64,000 nt of DNA from Acanthosepion pharaonis (GCA_903632075.3 CAHIKZ030000126.1:742001-806000); one strand, 5' to 3'; shown: positions 46,995-57,560, numbered from the stretch's first letter. Program-made: numbers and translations. The notes: generated by a model not told the origin, from the sequence alone.

Positions 46995-47185
46995 CAACAG
47001 AAAAACTCTAAAGATATTATAATTATGAAATGTCTTTCAAAATAAAAAATATTCTAATTACACTATGTCAAAGTATATATAGGAAAAAAGAAAAATATAT
47101 TAAACATTAAATGTCAAATAATAAAACATGTACCACTATGAAATGTTTATAGTAAAAACTGTTGACTATACTTAAAAAAAAAAAA
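45420..47185 (+). mobile_element. Decayed RT + GIY-YIG retroelement (Penelope-type)
   Basis: The plus strand is strikingly A-rich. Broken frames give, in order: LDNRIEHIVNIQPFIKLKCH then KDNFVTQPTG (RT N-terminal fingers), TMGSHDGDLFEI (TMGSxDGAEICEL in relatives), DKKT, stop, D, stop, YGEDRLLIMK (the LYRDDGLAV active-site block, here YGED), KKLGFTIDIKNN, NSGYTNSLECKKK, a zinc-type CNCR...ECLLENKCLVTNI, then EAVVKNNTNTEEKTYI leading into GIY-YIG. After the AT array, RYYNYEMSFKIKNI and IIKHVPL...NVYSKNC continue the endonuclease. RT followed by GIY-YIG is the Penelope-like architecture. Many stops. Confidence 0.7.
46931..46990. repeat. (AT)30 microsatellite inside the GIY-YIG region
   Basis: Thirty AT units. 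They begin exactly where ACATACATAC codes TYIH in the TYIGLTE-type motif and end before the RYYNxxMSF block, so the array has expanded in the codons of the YIG half of the endonuclease motif. Confidence 0.9.
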
Positions 47186-47214
47186 TCAGCACCACTGAAA
47201 ACCTCTCCATAGCT

Positions 47215-47960
47215 GATTATATCCTTGAGGTAGTGCAGGATTTTACCTAGTTCAGCTTGAACATCTCCAGCAACTTTTTCTTGGATACAAAGTTGAAGAC
47301 ATGAAAATAGCAGCAGTAATAGTTCACCTGGCCAAAAGGGCTGTCAATCAACACCAAAATGAAGGAATATCAAGCCTGCATGCTCAACACATTACTTCAT
47401 AACATTGAAGCATGGACTCTACTCTGACCAAGAACACAGACTCAATGGCTTCCTTTTGCACAATTTCAAGAGGATTCAGTGTATCACTTGCCAAGTGTGT
47501 GATCCAACATTCTGGAACAGGCATGATTACTAAGCATGTTTGTTTTGCTTTCCCTAAGATATCTGTGTTGCCTAAGCCCTGTCAGCTACATATCATATAT
47601 GTAAGGACATGGAAAACATTTTACTGGCTCTAGACCTGCAGGATGACTTTCATTACAAAGATGTTTGCAAACACAACATGAAAACAGGCAGGATCAGTTT
47701 GGCAACCTGAGATACTGACACATCAGATCACAGAATCTGGAGGCTTGCAGACAAAACTGGCATTCAGACAAGTGAGAAGAAGAGAGAGGACCAGTAAGAA
47801 TAGAGGAAAGAAAGTATATCACTAGTAGTCATAGAGCCAGATGCAGCTTCCATATGCAGTAATTACAACAGAGACTTCCATTTCAAGATTGGGCTGTACA
47901 GCCACAGAAGGTGATGCAAATATCAATCATAGACTAGACCAATTCCTGGCACATACACCA
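47215..47960 (+). pseudogene. LINE C-terminal region (second RTE-like family)
   Basis: Plus-strand reading: SSNFFLDTKLKT and VHLAKRAVN (post-RT region, AxLARLxKRVW), TKMKEYQACMLNTLL then HNIEAWTLL (KxxVYxACVLSTLLYGxExWTL), NGFLLHNFKRIQCITCQV (LNxFHLRCLRRILGITWQD), FHYKDVCKHNMKTG (RYKDVCKRDMKxxG), and a final IGLYSHRR remnant of the C-terminal zinc-finger-like block (SxxGLxSHxRxC). Frames are broken throughout. It differs from the RKRxLxFLGH family seen elsewhere. Confidence 0.75.
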
Positions 47961-48788
47961 TTGTCTTATGACAGAAGGATGCCATAGAGATATAGATACA
48001 TCAATAAGTTCCTTTTATAATGTTGAAAAAAGCATTTATTTTATATAACACATATTTATTATTTAACGTAATCTTATATCTTGTTAATGCTTTTTGTTCA
48101 GCTAATGCCTACATGTCAGGTTACAGGCATTGATCCACCCTTATAATCTTGAAATAAATGTTCAATTAAAATATTGTAAAATGTCTATCATATTAGAATT
48201 TTCATAAAAGATACAATAATTCCAATTGAAACTCTAAATCTTTGTCTGACATGATTGCTAATCTAAAATGCTACAAAATACTGGCTACTCAAATGACATG
48301 TGAAGGTGCACAACTGAGAGATAAATCTTATAAACATTTTTAATGAATAAAAAATATTAATTCCTGGTTATGACTTCATAGTCAGCAGCAGATTTGGTTC
48401 AAGCTTTCATTTTTTTTATTATAAAGGTTTTGCTTTTTGTTGATTATTTTGTTGGTTATCTTTGTATTGATTCAAATAATTTAACATCCTTCTTTCTATT
48501 GATTACTTCTGAAAAATCAACATAACTATTTCTTGACTCTGCAAAAAAAATATATTTAGAAAAACTAACATTATTCAGACTTTTATCCTCATCTTCACTG
48601 CCATATTCACAACATTTTGGCTGTTGTATGCTCTGGCCTTCTGCAGGTGATTTGAATTTCAGACAGAACCCTTTATGTTGTCCACCATGGTAGAATGTTC
48701 TAGTTCCATGTGCCATACCTCTTCCGGATGTCTTAGTTATTTCCCTTTAACTCAACTCTCCAAGTTTTTTGGTTCACCACTGCTGTAG
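47961..48788. other. AT-rich spacer
   Basis: An 86-codon minus-strand frame (48716-48456) is unrecognised and without context. Confidence 0.3.
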
Positions 48789-48868
48789 CCTGTTATTGAA
48801 CTTACAACTCTTTGGGTTTAGTCACTGGATCTAACCAATGTCTTTATCCACTGGGCCATGTGTTCTTG
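48789..48868 (-). repeat. tRNA-derived SINE head
   Basis: The minus strand reads AACACATGGCCCAGTGGATA (A box TGGCCCAGTGG) and, about 45 bases later, GTAAGTTCAATAACAGG (B box GTTCAATAAC). A body continues toward 48730. The A/B spacing and sequence are those of a tRNA promoter. Confidence 0.6.
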
Positions 48869-48885
48869 TGGATAACAGTCCAAAT

Positions 48886-48945
48886 AATGTAAATAATCAT
48901 AATACCTCATCTCAGAGATATAGACTGATATTAAAAAAATTCATT
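48886..48945. repeat. 60-bp dispersed repeat, copy 1
   Basis: GTCCAAATAATGTAAATAAT then CATAATACCTCATCTC..ATATAGACTGATATTAAAAA is nearly the same as 54795-54852. It lies just outside the SINE head. Confidence 0.65.
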
Positions 48946-49353
48946 TTTTACTTTGTATCAGTCTTTTCATCCAGTTAAAGAGCATTCTCTTCAGCGAGAT
49001 GTATAAAACCTAAAGAAGGAACAATCATAATGGAAAAAGAAATGGAATGAATCCATTAGAGATCTCTTCCTTGTCAACAAACCTACAATACATAAAAGCA
49101 TGGAAGGACATTATATTAATGGCAGATTAGATAAGATAGTTAATGAAAGCAAAAAATGACTAAGCATTAATTAAAAGCTGAAATGTTTTATTGTCAGCAA
49201 AAGGAACAATTCAAGTTGTGAGTTACATACATGCAAATAATCAGAATGAGCTTGGAATATTTTCAATTCTTAATGAGGAAAGAAAGCTTGGAGAATAAAA
49301 CACTCACCAGGCACACTGAAAACCAAAGAAGCAAAGGAAAATGATGAGTAACC
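48946..49353. other. Spacer
   Basis: Nothing recognised. Confidence 0.3.
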
Positions 49354-49573
49354 TACCATATATACTCTGGTATAATGCAAGTTTTTATGATCAGTTTTTT
49401 ATGCAAAATACACAGGTAAATTTTTTAACAGGCTCAAAAATCATGCATTTTCAGTGACTGGTTGCACTATACACAGGTAAATTGTTTTTCTGGAAGGGTT
49501 AAAATTAATGCAAAAGAAAAATAAAGGGTTGCACTATGTATGAAGTTGGCTTATGCACAAGTATATATGGTAC
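49354..49573. mobile_element. MITE with TACCATATATACT termini
   Basis: The left end TACCATATATACTCTGGTAT then AATGCA and the right end, reversed, TACCATATATACTTGTGCAT then AAGCC form TIRs of about 25 bp. The inside has two copies of ATACACAGGTAAATT (49408-49422, 49472-49486) and a GGGTTGCACTATGTATGAAG word. No coding sequence. Confidence 0.7.
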
Positions 49574-49589
49574 TTGGCAAGTTTTAATA

Positions 49590-49740
49590 AATGATTGGTA
49601 GAACAGGTACCACAAGATAAAGAAGTATTGTAAAGCAAGATTTACTTAAAGCAAAAAAAGACAGGAAGTTGTGGAGAGATATAGTCACACACATTCCTGA
49701 AGGGACATGGCATATAAGAAGAGTATCTGAAAGGTTTATT
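49590..49740 (+). pseudogene. RTE-like LINE C-terminal fragment
   Basis: Plus-strand reading: LVEQVPQDKEVL, stop, then in the next frame AKKDRKLWRDIVTHIPEGTW. This matches the tail WLAEQGLGxxxKRQNLLRATKDRKLWRAMIxHVLKGHGT. It lies between a MITE and a Tc1 element. The opposite-strand frame 49799-49584 is a shadow. Confidence 0.65.
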
Positions 49741-49749
49741 ACATTATTA

Positions 49750-51331
49750 AAGTGCCTTGCATAAGTATTCAACCTCCCGCTCTTGAACTTTTTCCACATT
49801 TTGTCATGTTACTACCACAAATTTAAATAAATTTTATTGGGATTTTATGTAATGGACCAACTCAAAATACACCATCAATATGAAGTGGTGGGGGAATATT
49901 ATGTTGTTTTTAAAATTATTTACAAATGAAAATATGAAAAGTGTTTACTGTAAAACCCTTTAATAAATACTGTGCAGCAAATTTCCTTGAGAAGTCAAAT
50001 AATTAGTGATTATGACAATTTCTTTGTAGCAAAGGAAAAAATGGAAAAAGTGTTAAGGTCTTTGATTCTGCATTTTCCAATTAAATACACCTGATGTTCT
50101 TTGAAAGCCTTGGAGGTTTGTAAAAAAAGATTATTGAAAAAACAGCATCAAGACCAAGAAGTTGACTAAACAGTTGTGGCAGAATATAAAGCAGGGTTAG
50201 GTTATAAAAAAATATCCCATGTTTTGAGCATCTCATGGAGCACTATTAAATCCATTATCCGAAAATGGAAAAAATATGTCACAACTGCAAAACTACCAAG
50301 ACAAGACCATCTACCTAAACTTACAGGCCAGGTAAAGAAAACATTAATTAGAGAAGCAAACAAGAGGCCCATAGTAAGTCTGGAAGAGCTGAAAATATCC
50401 ACTGCTCAGGTAGTAGAATCTGTCCACAAGACAACTATGCACTCCAAAAATCTGGCCTTTAGAGAAGAATAGCAAGAAGAAAAAAACCATAAGAAGTCCC
50501 ATTTTCAGTTTGCCACAAGGGTGATACAGCAAACATGTGGAAGAAGATGCTCTAGTCAGATGAAACCAAGGTTGAACTTTTTGGCCTTAATGCAAAATGT
50601 TAGGTGCAGTGGAAACCTAATAGTGTACATTATCCTGAGCACACCATCCCAACCATGAAAAATGTTGGTGACAGCATCATGCTATGGGGATGCTTTTCTA
50701 CAGCAAGTACAGAAAAGCGGGTCAGAGTTGATTAGAAGATGGATGGAGCAAGATATAAATCCTCAAAGAAAATCTGTTATAGTTTGCAAAAGCCTTGAGA
50801 TTAGGGTAGATGTTCACCTTACAGCATAACAACAAACCTTAAACATACAGTCAATGCTACAATGTTAGGGTTTAGATCAAAGCATATTAATTTGTTAGGA
50901 TGACCCAGTCAAAGCTCAGACCTAAATCCAATAGAGAATCTGTGGCAAGACCTTGAAAATTGGTGTTCACAATTGGACTGAGCTTGAGCTATTTTGCAAA
51001 GAAGCATGGAAAAAAAATTTCAGTGTGTATGTGCAAACCTGGCAGATATATATTTCAAAAGACTTGTATCTGTAATTGTAGCAAAAGGTGGTTCTATAAA
51101 AATTGACTTGGTTTGGGGCAAGGTGAATATGTATGCATCCAAGAGATGACTGTTTTGTTGTCTTAATTATTGTTTGTACCATAAAATGCACATTTTATTA
51201 TGGTACAACAATAATTAATTTTGTGTTGATCAAATGATAAAAATACCATTTAAGTTAATTTAAATTCCAGTTGGGCACACTACAAAATGTGGAAAATTTC
51301 AAAGTTGGGTGAATACTTATGCAAGGCACCG
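49750..51331 (+). mobile_element. Tc1-like transposon with both TIRs
   Basis: The left end AAGTGCCTTGCATAAGTATT then CAACC and the right end, reversed, CGGTGCCTTGCATAAGTATT then CACCC match. A second paired block, TTTCCACATTTTGT, lies inside each end. TA flanks the element (49748-49749, 51332-51333), the target duplication of Tc1/mariner insertions. The length of about 1.58 kb is typical. The transposase inside is dead. Confidence 0.88.
50176..51100 (+). pseudogene. Tc1-like transposase pseudogene
   Basis: The open frame 50176-50472 (98 codons) holds the DNA-binding part: GLGYKKISHVLSISWSTIKS then IIRKWKKYVTTAKLPR (paired helix-turn-helix) and KKTLIREANKRPIVSLEELK. Downstream, frames alternate: WSDETKVELFG-like sequence (about 50550), HTIPTMKNVGDSIMLWGC-like (about 50640-50690), FTLQHNNKP-like (about 50815) where relatives have FQQDNDPKH, and DLNPIENLWQDLENW (about 50925-50965) with the DLNPIE block. 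This is the DD34E pattern; stops and frameshifts break it. Confidence 0.8.
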
Positions 51332-53339
51332 TAACTAGCTATTCCTCATGCAAAGTGTCTATATCATCTTGCAATATTCTAGTACACTGCTTGTCTATTT
51401 TTTAATTCATCAATTTTTTTTTTTAATTTTCTCTTGCTTATGAAACTGCTGGATATTTTACTTTCATAACAGATTGTATGATCTTTAATGAGTTAAGATC
51501 GTCTCTCCATTTGGGAAATCAATTTTGTGAATGAAAAAAGCAATCTCTCATTTCCACAAATGATGGTAATCTTTAATTTTTGAAGAATTAAGCTTAAATT
51601 TTTTATGGATTATAATGAAGGAAATTCACTCCTCATTATTCTTATGGATTAATTTGTCATTATAAAAGTGAAAACCTCATGATAAAAATGACTTGTGATG
51701 GAACTTTTCAGAGAGAAGGTTAAACCCATGCTTTTCTTAAAAGCATATCACAATTAAAACTCCACTAATCCCATTTTCTAAACTGCTGCCTTTTTGGGAA
51801 GACATAATAGAGAAATAATGTAATTGTTCGAACTATTAGGACTATCCATTAGTAATTCAATCAACAATAAATGGTTGTAAACTAAATTAGAAACTGTATG
51901 GAATATGATTGATAAAAATATGAAAACTAAGTTTACTGACATTTTATTTATTTTTCAATAGTAAACTATAAAAATATTACATATAAATTTTGGCAAAAAA
52001 AAAAAAAAGAAACGCTTTTTGATTTTCAAGTGCCTTACTAATGACTTTACGATTTCGTGGACCTCAGTCCGATTTTCTTACCATTGAGCTGCACCAGAAA
52101 GTAGAATTTTTTCATAGATTCTCAGTGTCACTAATGTGATAGTTGCTATTTATTTGAAAAAATAAGTAATAATTATTTCTTAAGAAAAGTAAATGAAACA
52201 TATAATCATACAGATATCTATGACTGTATCACTTTTGTAAATGTATTTTTAGAGAAATTTTCTTAGCAAAAAAAGTTTTGATTTATTTTTTTTAAACTAT
52301 TCTTACATTGATTTCTGAGTAAAAAGAAAAACTACTTAAAAAATTATGCAAAGTATATAAAGAAATAGATCCTTGCATCTATCGATTTCTTTATATTTTT
52401 TATAAAACCTAATATTAAATTTAAAATATTTTATCCTATTTGTGAAACAACCTTTTTTTTAACATAACATCTCAAAATGTCTTTATTAAACTAAATCTGT
52501 TTAACTTCATTATACAACATATTTAAAAACTGCCACAATTATTTTCTATAACTACTTGAAAAAAAAAAAAAATGTTAGTTCTTATCATGTCATTAAATTG
52601 AAATTTAGTTTTTTTCTGTTTCCATGAGCTAGCTGATTATCATGAAAGCTTTCTTCTCTTTGTTCACAAAACTGTTGAGTTGTCGGTTTCCCAAAATTCA
52701 ATTTCATTTCTAAAATAAAGGTCAAGTATTTACTCTGTTTTATTTATTTTGATCAACATCATTTCTGTATAATTAATTAAATTGCAAAAGATTGCAATTA
52801 TCTGTAGGCATAACAATTCTACACACACAACTTGTAGTTAAACTAAGTAGGATATAAATATATAAACTATATTTTATTAGAGTGTATAAAAGAAAACTGA
52901 ATGAATTAGAATTGGCATTTAAATATAGCTTCATTTATATATGCAAATGAATATTAACAGTAAATGGGTGAATCTGCCATGAAATTCCCATCATTTTAAA
53001 TTAGTCTATAATTATCTTAACAAAACCGGTTCATTCCAAGATACCAAACCAACAAAAATTTTAATTCACATGTTCTTTGCAAGCCATCAGCAAAAATACA
53101 CCATATTTGCTGTGACCTGATTCCTTGGGAAGTAATGTACAAATAGAGATGAAAAAGTTTGTAGTGAGAAGCACATTAATTAAATTATTTTGGTTGTTGA
53201 AAATGAAATCCTGAACACACTAGTTGTTTGGTTTATATAACTGGTATTTTTTTTTCCTGGATTCCAACAGAGAGCACATTGCTATGCCTCAGGCAACAGA
53301 CATGGTCACTTAAAGAAAATCAGTTGGTCTGTTAGCTGA
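51332..53339. other. AT-rich stretch, no gene recognised
   Basis: Apart from the tRNA-like segment at 52026-52098, nothing was recognised. A pyrimidine tract ending GGATTCCAACAG (53253-53271) looks like a splice acceptor. Confidence 0.35.
52026..52098 (-). repeat. tRNA-like segment, probably SINE head
   Basis: The minus strand reads GGTGCAGCTCAATGGTAAGA (A-box-like D arm), then GGACTGAGGTCC, which can form a stem, and ends AAGGCACTT. The ends GTGC/GCAC pair. The T arm lacks a GTTCRA box (AAAGTCATTAG instead), so it is not a functional tRNA. A degraded tRNA-derived SINE is likely. Confidence 0.35.
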
Positions 53340-53612
53340 ATGATGGATAAGGAAAAACTGAGAAGAAAAAAAATATTGGACAGCATGGATTTATCTGCCT
53401 CTCTGACTGAGGCAATTTGCATGAGGAAGATTAACCACAGACTGAAAGGTTCCTGGAAGAGGTTGATGCAAAAGATAATTTCTCATCTAGACTTATACCA
53501 ATGCAGTAAGATTAATTCCACCATTTCAGATATTATCAATTTCTTGAGAGATGATGATAAAGAAATAATATTTACATCAATATTGATAGTCTGCAAACAT
53601 TCTATCTGCTGA
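53340..53612 (+). other. Unrecognised 90-codon open frame
   Basis: The frame starts ATGATGGATAAGG and has a mixed, charged composition (EKLRRKKILDSMDLSASL, HRLKGSWKRLMQKI, FLRDDDKEI) unlike the hydrophobic chance frames around it. A splice-acceptor-like tract lies 70 bases upstream, but the intervening sequence has stops in this frame. No family recognised; chance or an old element fragment is more likely than a host exon. Confidence 0.12.
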
Positions 53613-54794
53613 GTTTATTAGATAAAAGCAGAAAGAATGAATGGTATAAAAAAAATTCAATTATTACACCTTGAAAATGGATGGCTTTCCTTTTGAATGT
53701 TTTATATATTAATCTCATATTATACAATGATATTTTGCTAACACTTCACTCATTTTTTATGCATTGTTTTTATGCCATCTGTGCAGATATGTTCGTAACT
53801 GAAGATGATAAACAATTCATAAAAAAAGATGATCTTATATTTTTTAAGAAAACTTTGCCAACACAAAACGAAATTGCATCTGCTGTCCCATAGTTCATGT
53901 AGGCATCAATACAGAAGAAAAAGGTAACTATTGGAATAATTGCAAAAAAAAAAAATGAACATATAACCAATTACTGAGATGTTAACTGTGGTTACTTTGA
54001 GTTTAGGAGTAAAAACATAACATTCTGGTCAGAGTTTATTTTCAGCTTTTTAGCAAGTTCTGTATTTGTTGCAGTGAAATACAACAATCCAATTTTTATA
54101 CTTATTATTATCTTTAAAAAGATTTATACATATATTTTATATATTGTATAATTTTTTATGCATAAGCTCATATTTCATCAACAATATGTATAATCTTTTT
54201 CATATATATATTATTAAATGTATTGCTGATAATAAAAATCATTACTTGTATTATGCTTTCTGTTCTTGAAGGCTTTTGTTTTCTTATTTCCTGTTTTGTA
54301 TTAGAGAGCAACATTTGGAAAGAGTGATAAAGCAGGGTACAAAGAGAATGCAGGAATCTGGTTTAGCGATGAGCAAAAGCAGGCAAAAAAACATTCATAA
54401 TCTTTAATTTTTTTCAACTTTTCACTTTATGTGGAAGAATCATTCATTTTAAACATGGCAATTTTATGAACTATTAAATGAAAAAAGAAATCCATCTGTA
54501 CTTATATATTCTGAATGGTGCAAAAGATTTTGGTTCATCCACAAAAACAACTGGTATGGGAACAATCTAGAGACGCTTAGGGGAAATAAGGAAAAAAAGG
54601 ATTTTCTGGTAGTTATAGATAACAATAAAAAAAATTTCCTTAGATTGCAAATATAATTATTACAATGGATCACAGGATAAAAATGAAAGAAAATGATTCC
54701 ATTATTTACAATGTTCAAAATTCAATCCTCTAAAAAAGTCCGGAGTGTACAATAGCCGAAATATCATGAATATGGCAATAAAGATGAGAACAAC
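53613..54794. other. AT-rich spacer
   Basis: A 70-codon frame (53681-53893) is unrecognised. The rest is A- and T-rich. Confidence 0.3.
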
Positions 54795-54852
54795 AATCCA
54801 AATAATATAAATAATTACAATACCTCATCTTATATAGACCAATATTGAAAAA
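54795..54852. repeat. 60-bp dispersed repeat, copy 2
   Basis: ATCCAAATAATATAAATAAT then TACAATACCTCATCTTATAT then AGACCAATATTGAAAAA matches 48886-48945. It sits about 50 bp left of the perfect palindrome. Confidence 0.65.
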
Positions 54853-54906
54853 AAATGAGGTTGTCAGAAATAAATATCATGACCTGACTTGAGTACTAAA
54901 GAAACT

Positions 54907-54965
54907 AATTACAAAGAATAGGTCATGTCTTAAATTATTTAAGACATGACCTATTCTTTGTAATT
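54907..54965. repeat. Perfect 59-bp palindrome
   Basis: Two 29-base arms without mismatch flank a single central T (54936). The arm begins AATTACAAAGAATAGGTCAT and ends GTCTTAAAT. It can extrude a cruciform. No coding or terminator context. Confidence 0.95.
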
Positions 54966-55226
54966 GTCTCCCTACGGAGAGTATCAATATATCCAGTTTA
55001 CAGTTTCAAGTTCTTTTACTATTTTTATATCTATTGAGGCTAAAATCTCATTGATTATCAAGAATGTCTAATGCCAGATTTTTTAAAATGTTGGTAGCTA
55101 CTTGTCACAGCCAGTTTTTAACCACAGACAAATTTATATTACTTTCTCACAGCCAGAATAAAATGTTAAAAAATAAGTTAAAGTGAAAAAAAAAATCAAA
55201 CTGAAAAAAGTAGTAAAATATACATA

Positions 55227-55431
55227 CAGGAATCTCTCGATTAGCATGTATTCGATTAATGTGTTTTTGATTAGTATGCTAAAATTTTTATATACCAAAA
55301 TTTGATTAGTGCATGCATTATACCACATTAGTGTGGTAAAACATTCTTCATTTTAAGCATAGTAATTGAAAATTGATTTTTTTTTATAGTTACCGATGTA
55401 CAAATTATTCACACTAATCAAGAGATTCCTG
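55227..55431. mobile_element. MITE with CAGGAATCTC termini (pogo/Tigger-like)
   Basis: The left CAGGAATCTCTCGATTAG and the right, reversed, CAGGAATCTCTTGATTAG are inverted ends. TA flanks both sides (55225-55226, 55432-55433). The interior is AT-rich, with repeated CGATTAATG and TTGATTAGT words. Length is 205 bp and no coding sequence is present. A CAGT/CAGG...TCTCGATTA terminus with TA duplication is typical of pogo/Tigger-derived MITEs. Confidence 0.8.
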
Positions 55432-55433
55432 TA

Positions 55434-56974
55434 CACACTTTATTTTTCTTAGGAACTCCATTTTTCATGGAGTTCATGAAAATCATTTTTTAAAATCCAG
55501 GTTTTGTTAATGCTAAAATTGATAAATCTCCAGTTAGACTATGTATAAATAAAGCTTTCTTTTTCTTCTAATACTAAAATACACAATTCAAGCTTTGGTC
55601 AGCTCATAAATTAAAAAAAATGTTGTGGTATAATAATAACAATTTCATATTGTTGTCAGAAATACCCAAATGGTAGGCAATATTGTAAATAATCAGACAC
55701 TAGTGATTTAGTTAAAGCATTTGAAATATTGTATCATCTACTTATTAACTGTAAGAAAATTCAGTTAGCAAACTGTATGCAAAATTCTTTTTGTATAGAT
55801 AAATATCTAACTTGAAAATGTAGAGAAATTATAAATTTAATGATAATGAGTTTTTGGAAAATATATATAAATATAAAAGTTTTCTGAAATAAGCAAAACT
55901 AAAGATATTGAGAAAAGGAAAAAAATAATTCTTTTTCAGAAAAAACTTCTCTACAGAGAACAAATTACTCCATAGAAAAGAAACAATTAACCAGATTATT
56001 ATGACATTCTTTATGCTTTAGTCTTCCAATTATGCTTGGAAAAATAATAATTGTTTTTGATGTGGGAGAACTTTGAAAGAATTTAGTCAGCAGGAAATAG
56101 ATCACTGGATAAAGAATGAATGCAAAATTCCTCAGATACTTTCAGTGAATATTCTGACAAGAGTCTCAATAGAATAATTGTTTAATGGTTTGAACTGACT
56201 AACTGATGTGTTGATCATTAAGGACCTATTCGTTCTTTGTGTACACAAATCTGAAGATGAGATAAACCAATGTGTTCTGGAATGCCACAAAACTTGTCAT
56301 TGATGATATCATAAAAAAACCATGAGACACCAAAGGAGGACAAATGAATGAATAATATCTAAATTATGAGTGTGGGTGTGTCACATATATGGCTTGTATA
56401 AGTCCTGAGGCAATACAGACGTGTCAAGGGTTTTGGCTTCTGTCTCTTCTATTTTGTATAGTGGTAGTGAACAGTAAATGAGAAGAAAAGAGAAATAAAA
56501 TGCCAGATTCTCTTAGAGATGCACAAGTAATGCTGCAAATGGGTAACCCTTTCCCCATTAATATTCCACTTATATTTAGTTAATGACAAGCAGAGTAATA
56601 AAAATAGGAAGCAAGAAAGAAAGAAAAAACTGAAGTAAATCTCATCATACATTTGAGTCTTCTTGTTAATTTGATTGCAAATGATTTGTCACTGATTGTA
56701 ATATTTTTCATGTTGTCTCATTATCTCTTTGTCTCATTCCAGTGAAACTTTTAGACCTACTTTGATGTGTCCATCTAAGTTCATATTTATGATTTGCTTG
56801 GATGGAAAATATTACTAAGAAGATCAGTGGCTTTGAAAAAAATAAACTATTGTTGGTTAATGCAAAATTCCGACAGAAGGCTAGTCTCATTGAAAATAAA
56901 TCACTCTGTACTGTATTGAGTAACTCATTGTGAGAAGTGAAAAATACAGATCAAACAGTATGGGTGCATTTTAA
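55434..56974. other. AT-rich spacer
   Basis: No family recognised. Frames at 56449-56652 and 56708-56890 (-) look like chance. Confidence 0.3.
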
Positions 56975-57220
56975 TTCCTTAATTTATTTTTATACATTTC
57001 ACTCCAAGCAAGGTGATAGAGCCACTAAGATGCAATGGGTTGCTGAGAGTGAAAGAAACTGAGAAAATATTATTGATGAGAAAGAACAATAAAAAAAACT
57101 GGATTCCAAAAGACAGAAGATGTTGCATTTAAATCTTTGAAGAACATACTTTCCAGGAAAGTAAAAGACTAGAAGAGCGTTCCATAAACAAAACTTACAT
57201 TTAGAACTTTAATAAGTTAA
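56975..57220 (-). mobile_element. LINE 3' fragment (copy F)
   Basis: The minus strand reads ATGGAACGCTCTTCTAGTCT (LWNxLL block), TTACTTTCCTGGAAAGTATG, TTCAAAGATTTAAATGCAAC, and the 3' signature CCCATTGCATCTTAGTGGCT then CTATCACCTTGCTTGGAGTG. These are the same words and order as copies A-E. Only the last 250 bp are present. Confidence 0.7.
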
Positions 57221-57508
57221 TCTAACAATCGTAAGTTCTATTCCAATTGTTCCTTCTATGAAGTGAGAGGAAATCTCTAATAAGCATTCCTAAGTTGAAT
57301 AGGGTGTTTAGCATTTTTTTTTTACTGCTACTTGGATACTTGTTCCTCAGCTGACATATTGCTCTTGAACTTTTCTTCTTTTCAGTAAGTTGCAAATTAA
57401 CAAGTCACATCAGTTCTGAGAACAAAACTATCTGTACACAATCCTCCATTCCAATACTCTAACCACTGAACTCTCAAATGACAACAACAAAAAAAAAATT
57501 CTGTTCTG

Positions 57509-57560
57509 CTGTCATGTGATACTGATAGATATTTTAATATCTATCAATATCACATGACAG
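57509..57560. repeat. 52-bp imperfect palindrome
   Basis: CTGTCATGTGATACTGATAG then ATATT pairs with AATATCTATCAATATCACAT then GACAG; the only mismatch is at one internal position pair. Confidence 0.9.

Noticed and set aside
52026..52098. Functional tRNA gene
   Set aside because: Has D-arm and anticodon-stem-like parts but no GTTCRA T-loop and a weak acceptor stem; SINE head is more likely.
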